Position numbers and translations under genes: made by a program. From contig CABQMC010000113.1 in the NCBI GenBank assembly GCA_902465115.1, positions 1 to 5,568 of the forward strand: 5,568 nt of DNA. The letters are read 5' to 3'. Source of the stretch: an uncultured Collinsella sp. (GTDB lineage Bacteria; Actinomycetota; Coriobacteriia; Coriobacteriales; Coriobacteriaceae). The notes beneath the pieces were generated by a model, which was given only the letters and a program-made list of their open reading frames with translations, searched no databases and was not told the DNA's origin. Below, in pieces: positions 3,538-5,568 of the stretch; position 1 is the first letter of the stretch; each line of letters begins with the position of its first letter.

Positions 3538-5502
3538 ATGGCAGAGAACCAGAACGTCGCCGATCAGGCCTCGACGCTCAACGACGAGCGCGCCACGCGT
3601 CTGGCAAAGCGCGCCGCCCTGTTCGAGGCGGGCCAGAACCCCTATCCCGAGCACTCCGAGATCGAGGACTATGTCGTCGACATTGAGGCCAAATATGCCG
3701 ATCTTGCCGATGGCGAGGATACTGAGGACGTCGTGAAGATCGGCGGCCGCGTGGTCGCCAAGCGTGGTCAGGGCAAGATCATGTTTATCGTCGTGCGCGA
3801 CGCTACCGCCGAGATTCAGCTGTTCTGCCGCATCAACGACATGGACGAGGCAGCTTGGAATACGCTCAAGGCTCTCGACCTTGGTGACATCCTGGGCGTG
3901 ACCGGCGTGGTTGTTCGCACCAAGCGCGGCCAGCTCTCCGTTGCCCCCAAGAGCGCGACCCTGCTCTCCAAGGCCGTTCGTCCGTTGCCCGAGAAGTTCC
4001 ACGGTCTTTCCGATAAGGAGACCCGTTATCGTCAGCGCTATGTCGACCTGATTGCCAACGACGATGTTCGCGAGACCTTCCGCAAGCGCTCGCAGATTCT
4101 CTCCACCTTCCGCCGCTTTATGGAGTCCGACGGCTACATGGAGGTCGAGACCCCCATCCTGCAGACCATTCAGGGCGGCGCTACGGCCAAGCCGTTCATC
4201 ACGCACTTCAACGCGCTCGATCAGGAGTGCTACCTGCGCATTGCTACCGAGCTGCACCTCAAGCGCTGCATCGTCGGTGGCTTTGAGCGCGTCTTCGAGA
4301 TCGGCCGCATCTTCCGCAACGAGGGTATGGACCTCACCCACAACCCCGAGTTCACCACGATGGAGGCCTATCGTGCCTTCTCCGATCTCGAGGGCATGAA
4401 GGCACTCGCCCAGGGCGTCATCAAGGCTGCCAACAAGGCTATCGGCAATCCCGAGGTCATCGAGTATCAGGGCCAGACCATCGATCTGTCCGGTGAGTGG
4501 GCAAGCCGTCCCATGACCGACATCGTCTCGGACGTGCTCGGCAAGCAGATCACCATCGACACGCCGGTCGAGGAGCTTGCCGCCGCCGCACGCGAGAAGG
4601 GCCTGGAGATTAAGCCCGAGTGGACTGCTGGCAAAATTATCGCCGAGATTTACGATGAGCTGGGCGAGGACACCATCGTCAACCCGACCTTCGTATGCGA
4701 TTACCCCATCGAGGTCAGCCCGCTTGCCAAGCGTTTTGAGGACGATCCGCGCCTGACGCACCGCTTTGAGCTGGTCATCGCCGGCCACGAGTACGCCAAC
4801 GCATTCTCCGAGCTCAACGACCCGGTCGACCAGGCCGAGCGCTTTGCTGCCCAGATGGCTGAGAAGGCCGGCGGCGACGACGAGGCTATGGAGTACGACG
4901 AGGACTACGTGCGCGCCCTCGAGTACGGTATGCCTCCCGCGGGCGGCATCGGCATCGGCATCGACCGCGTGGTCATGCTGCTCACCAACCAGGCTTCCAT
5001 TCGCGACGTCCTGCTGTTCCCGCACATGAAGCCCGAGAAGGGTTTCCAGTCCGGTGCCGCCGCTGCCAAGGCTGCCGAGGCCGGCAACGCCGCAAGCCCG
5101 TTCGTCAAGCCGCTCAAGCCCACGCTCGACTACTCCAAGATCGCCGTTGAGCCGTTGTTCGAGGAGTTCGTCGACTTTGATACCTTCTCCAAGAGCGATT
5201 TCCGCGCTGTGAAGGTCAAGGCATGCGAGGCCGTCAAGAAGTCCAAGAAGCTGCTGAACTTTACGCTCGACGACGGCACCGGCACCGACCGCACCATCCT
5301 CTCCGGCATCCATGGCTACTATGAGCCCGAGGACCTGGTCGGCAAGACCTTGCTCGCCATCACCAATCTGCCTCCGCGCAAGATGATGGGTATTCCCAGC
5401 TGCGGTATGCTGATCAGCGCCATCCACGAGGAGGAGGGCGAGGAGCGCCTCAACCTGATCCAACTCGACGCTTCCATCCCCGCCGGCGCAAAGATGTACT
5501 AG
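3538..5502 (+). CDS. lysS: Lysyl-tRNA synthetase (class II) with C-terminal EMAPII/Trbp111-like tRNA-binding domain
   Basis: LysRS charges tRNA-Lys with lysine via lysyl-adenylate in the cytosol. The 654-residue product has an N-terminal helix, an OB-fold anticodon-binding domain (about 65-140), the linking segment FHGLSDKETRYRQRYVDLI (154-172), and a class II catalytic core with motif 1 around 198-208, motif 2 FRNEGMDLTHNPEFTTMEAY (259-278) and motif 3 GIGIGIDRVVMLL (470-482). The usual bacterial enzyme is about 490-510 residues and ends shortly after LLFPHMKPE, here at 493-500. An Ala/Pro/Lys-rich linker (501-540) follows, and then a further tRNA-binding OB domain (about 541-654), recognised by FSKSDFRAVKVKACE, ILSGIHGYYEPEDLVGK, and ITNLPPRKMMGIPSCGML, as found at the C-terminus of many methionyl-tRNA synthetases. 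The frame is continuous with no stop codon. ATG 3538 has GAGGAG at 3525-3530, seven bases upstream. A perfect palindrome follows the gene. Confidence 0.97.
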   Translation: MAENQNVADQASTLNDERATRLAKRAALFEAGQNPYPEHSEIEDYVVDIEAKYADLADGEDTEDVVKIGGRVVAKRGQGKIMFIVVRDATAEIQLFCRINDMDEAAWNTLKALDLGDILGVTGVVVRTKRGQLSVAPKSATLLSKAVRPLPEKFHGLSDKETRYRQRYVDLIANDDVRETFRKRSQILSTFRRFMESDGYMEVETPILQTIQGGATAKPFITHFNALDQECYLRIATELHLKRCIVGGFERVFEIGRIFRNEGMDLTHNPEFTTMEAYRAFSDLEGMKALAQGVIKAANKAIGNPEVIEYQGQTIDLSGEWASRPMTDIVSDVLGKQITIDTPVEELAAAAREKGLEIKPEWTAGKIIAEIYDELGEDTIVNPTFVCDYPIEVSPLAKRFEDDPRLTHRFELVIAGHEYANAFSELNDPVDQAERFAAQMAEKAGGDDEAMEYDEDYVRALEYGMPPAGGIGIGIDRVVMLLTNQASIRDVLLFPHMKPEKGFQSGAAAAKAAEAGNAASPFVKPLKPTLDYSKIAVEPLFEEFVDFDTFSKSDFRAVKVKACEAVKKSKKLLNFTLDDGTGTDRTILSGIHGYYEPEDLVGKTLLAITNLPPRKMMGIPSCGMLISAIHEEEGEERLNLIQLDASIPAGAKMY

Positions 5503-5504
5503 GG

Positions 5505-5532
5505 GTTACGCGGGTTTACCAACCCGCGTAAC
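5505..5532 (+). repeat. Perfect 12-bp inverted repeat after lysS, no T-tract
   Basis: GTTACGCGGGTT (5505-5516) and AACCCGCGTAAC (5521-5532) are exact reverse complements around TACC, starting 2 bases after the lysS stop codon. The RNA would form a very stable hairpin, but the following bases (CGGCTCGAC) lack the T-run of an intrinsic terminator. It may protect the mRNA 3' end, mark a rho-dependent end, or be a protein-binding dyad. The rest of the window to 5568 shows no gene. Confidence 0.85.
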
Positions 5533-5568
5533 GGCTCGACGCTGCGCGGGCCGCATTTGGACAATCTG

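Noticed and set aside
3406..5463. 685-codon open frame on the - strand opposite lysS and the end of greA
   Set aside because: It mirrors the codons of the strongly conserved lysS, its predicted protein is a low-complexity Leu/Gly/Asp/Val-rich string with no recognisable motif, and GC-rich third positions commonly keep one antisense frame open. It runs across two real genes and their gap.
5543..5555. TGCG-CGGGC-CGCA near the window end as a second hairpin or terminator
   Set aside because: Only 4 bp pair, only three T follow, and the window ends 13 bases later, so it cannot be judged.

Overview
This window is a stretch of ordinary housekeeping chromosome from a moderately GC-rich bacterium. 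All protein genes and the one tRNA gene lie on the + strand. The Veg-IspE pairing resembles Firmicutes gene order, the proteins carry the acidic, alanine-rich bias of GC-rich Actinobacteria, and the lysyl-tRNA synthetase has an extra tRNA-binding domain. Together these suggest a Coriobacteriia gut actinobacterium, possibly a Collinsella relative. That placement is inference from sequence character and remembered family patterns, not from a search.

Layout. (1) Positions 1-1041: a two-gene quality-control unit, the 3' part of an rdgB/HAM1 nucleotide pyrophosphatase followed 3 bases later by dtd, a D-aminoacyl-tRNA deacylase. (2) 1042-1171: a non-coding gap with a terminator-like 3' half, an extended -10 promoter and a short leader hairpin. 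(3) 1172-2379: a veg-ispE unit (Veg-family protein, then the isoprenoid kinase IspE), 2 bases apart. (4) 2417-2532: tRNA-Pro(CGG) with encoded CCA and its own strong terminator. (5) 2541-2939: tatA with a recognisable promoter that contains a perfect 9-bp dyad, closed by a terminator. (6) 2988-3519: greA and a terminator-like hairpin. (7) 3538-5502: lysS with a C-terminal EMAPII/Trbp111-like domain, then a 12-bp perfect inverted repeat without a T-tract.

Functionally the genes are core: nucleotide-pool cleansing (RdgB), tRNA proofreading (Dtd), non-mevalonate isoprenoid synthesis (IspE), twin-arginine export (TatA), rescue of backtracked RNA polymerase (GreA) and tRNA charging (tRNA-Pro, LysRS). 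I see no mobile element, CRISPR array, phage gene, toxin-antitoxin pair or defence system, and no convincing new multi-gene system. The points worth a second look are small-scale: the LysRS fusion, the dyad inside the tatA promoter, the terminator-like hairpin with alternative pairing directly ahead of lysS, the short hairpin in the veg leader, and the T-less palindrome after lysS.
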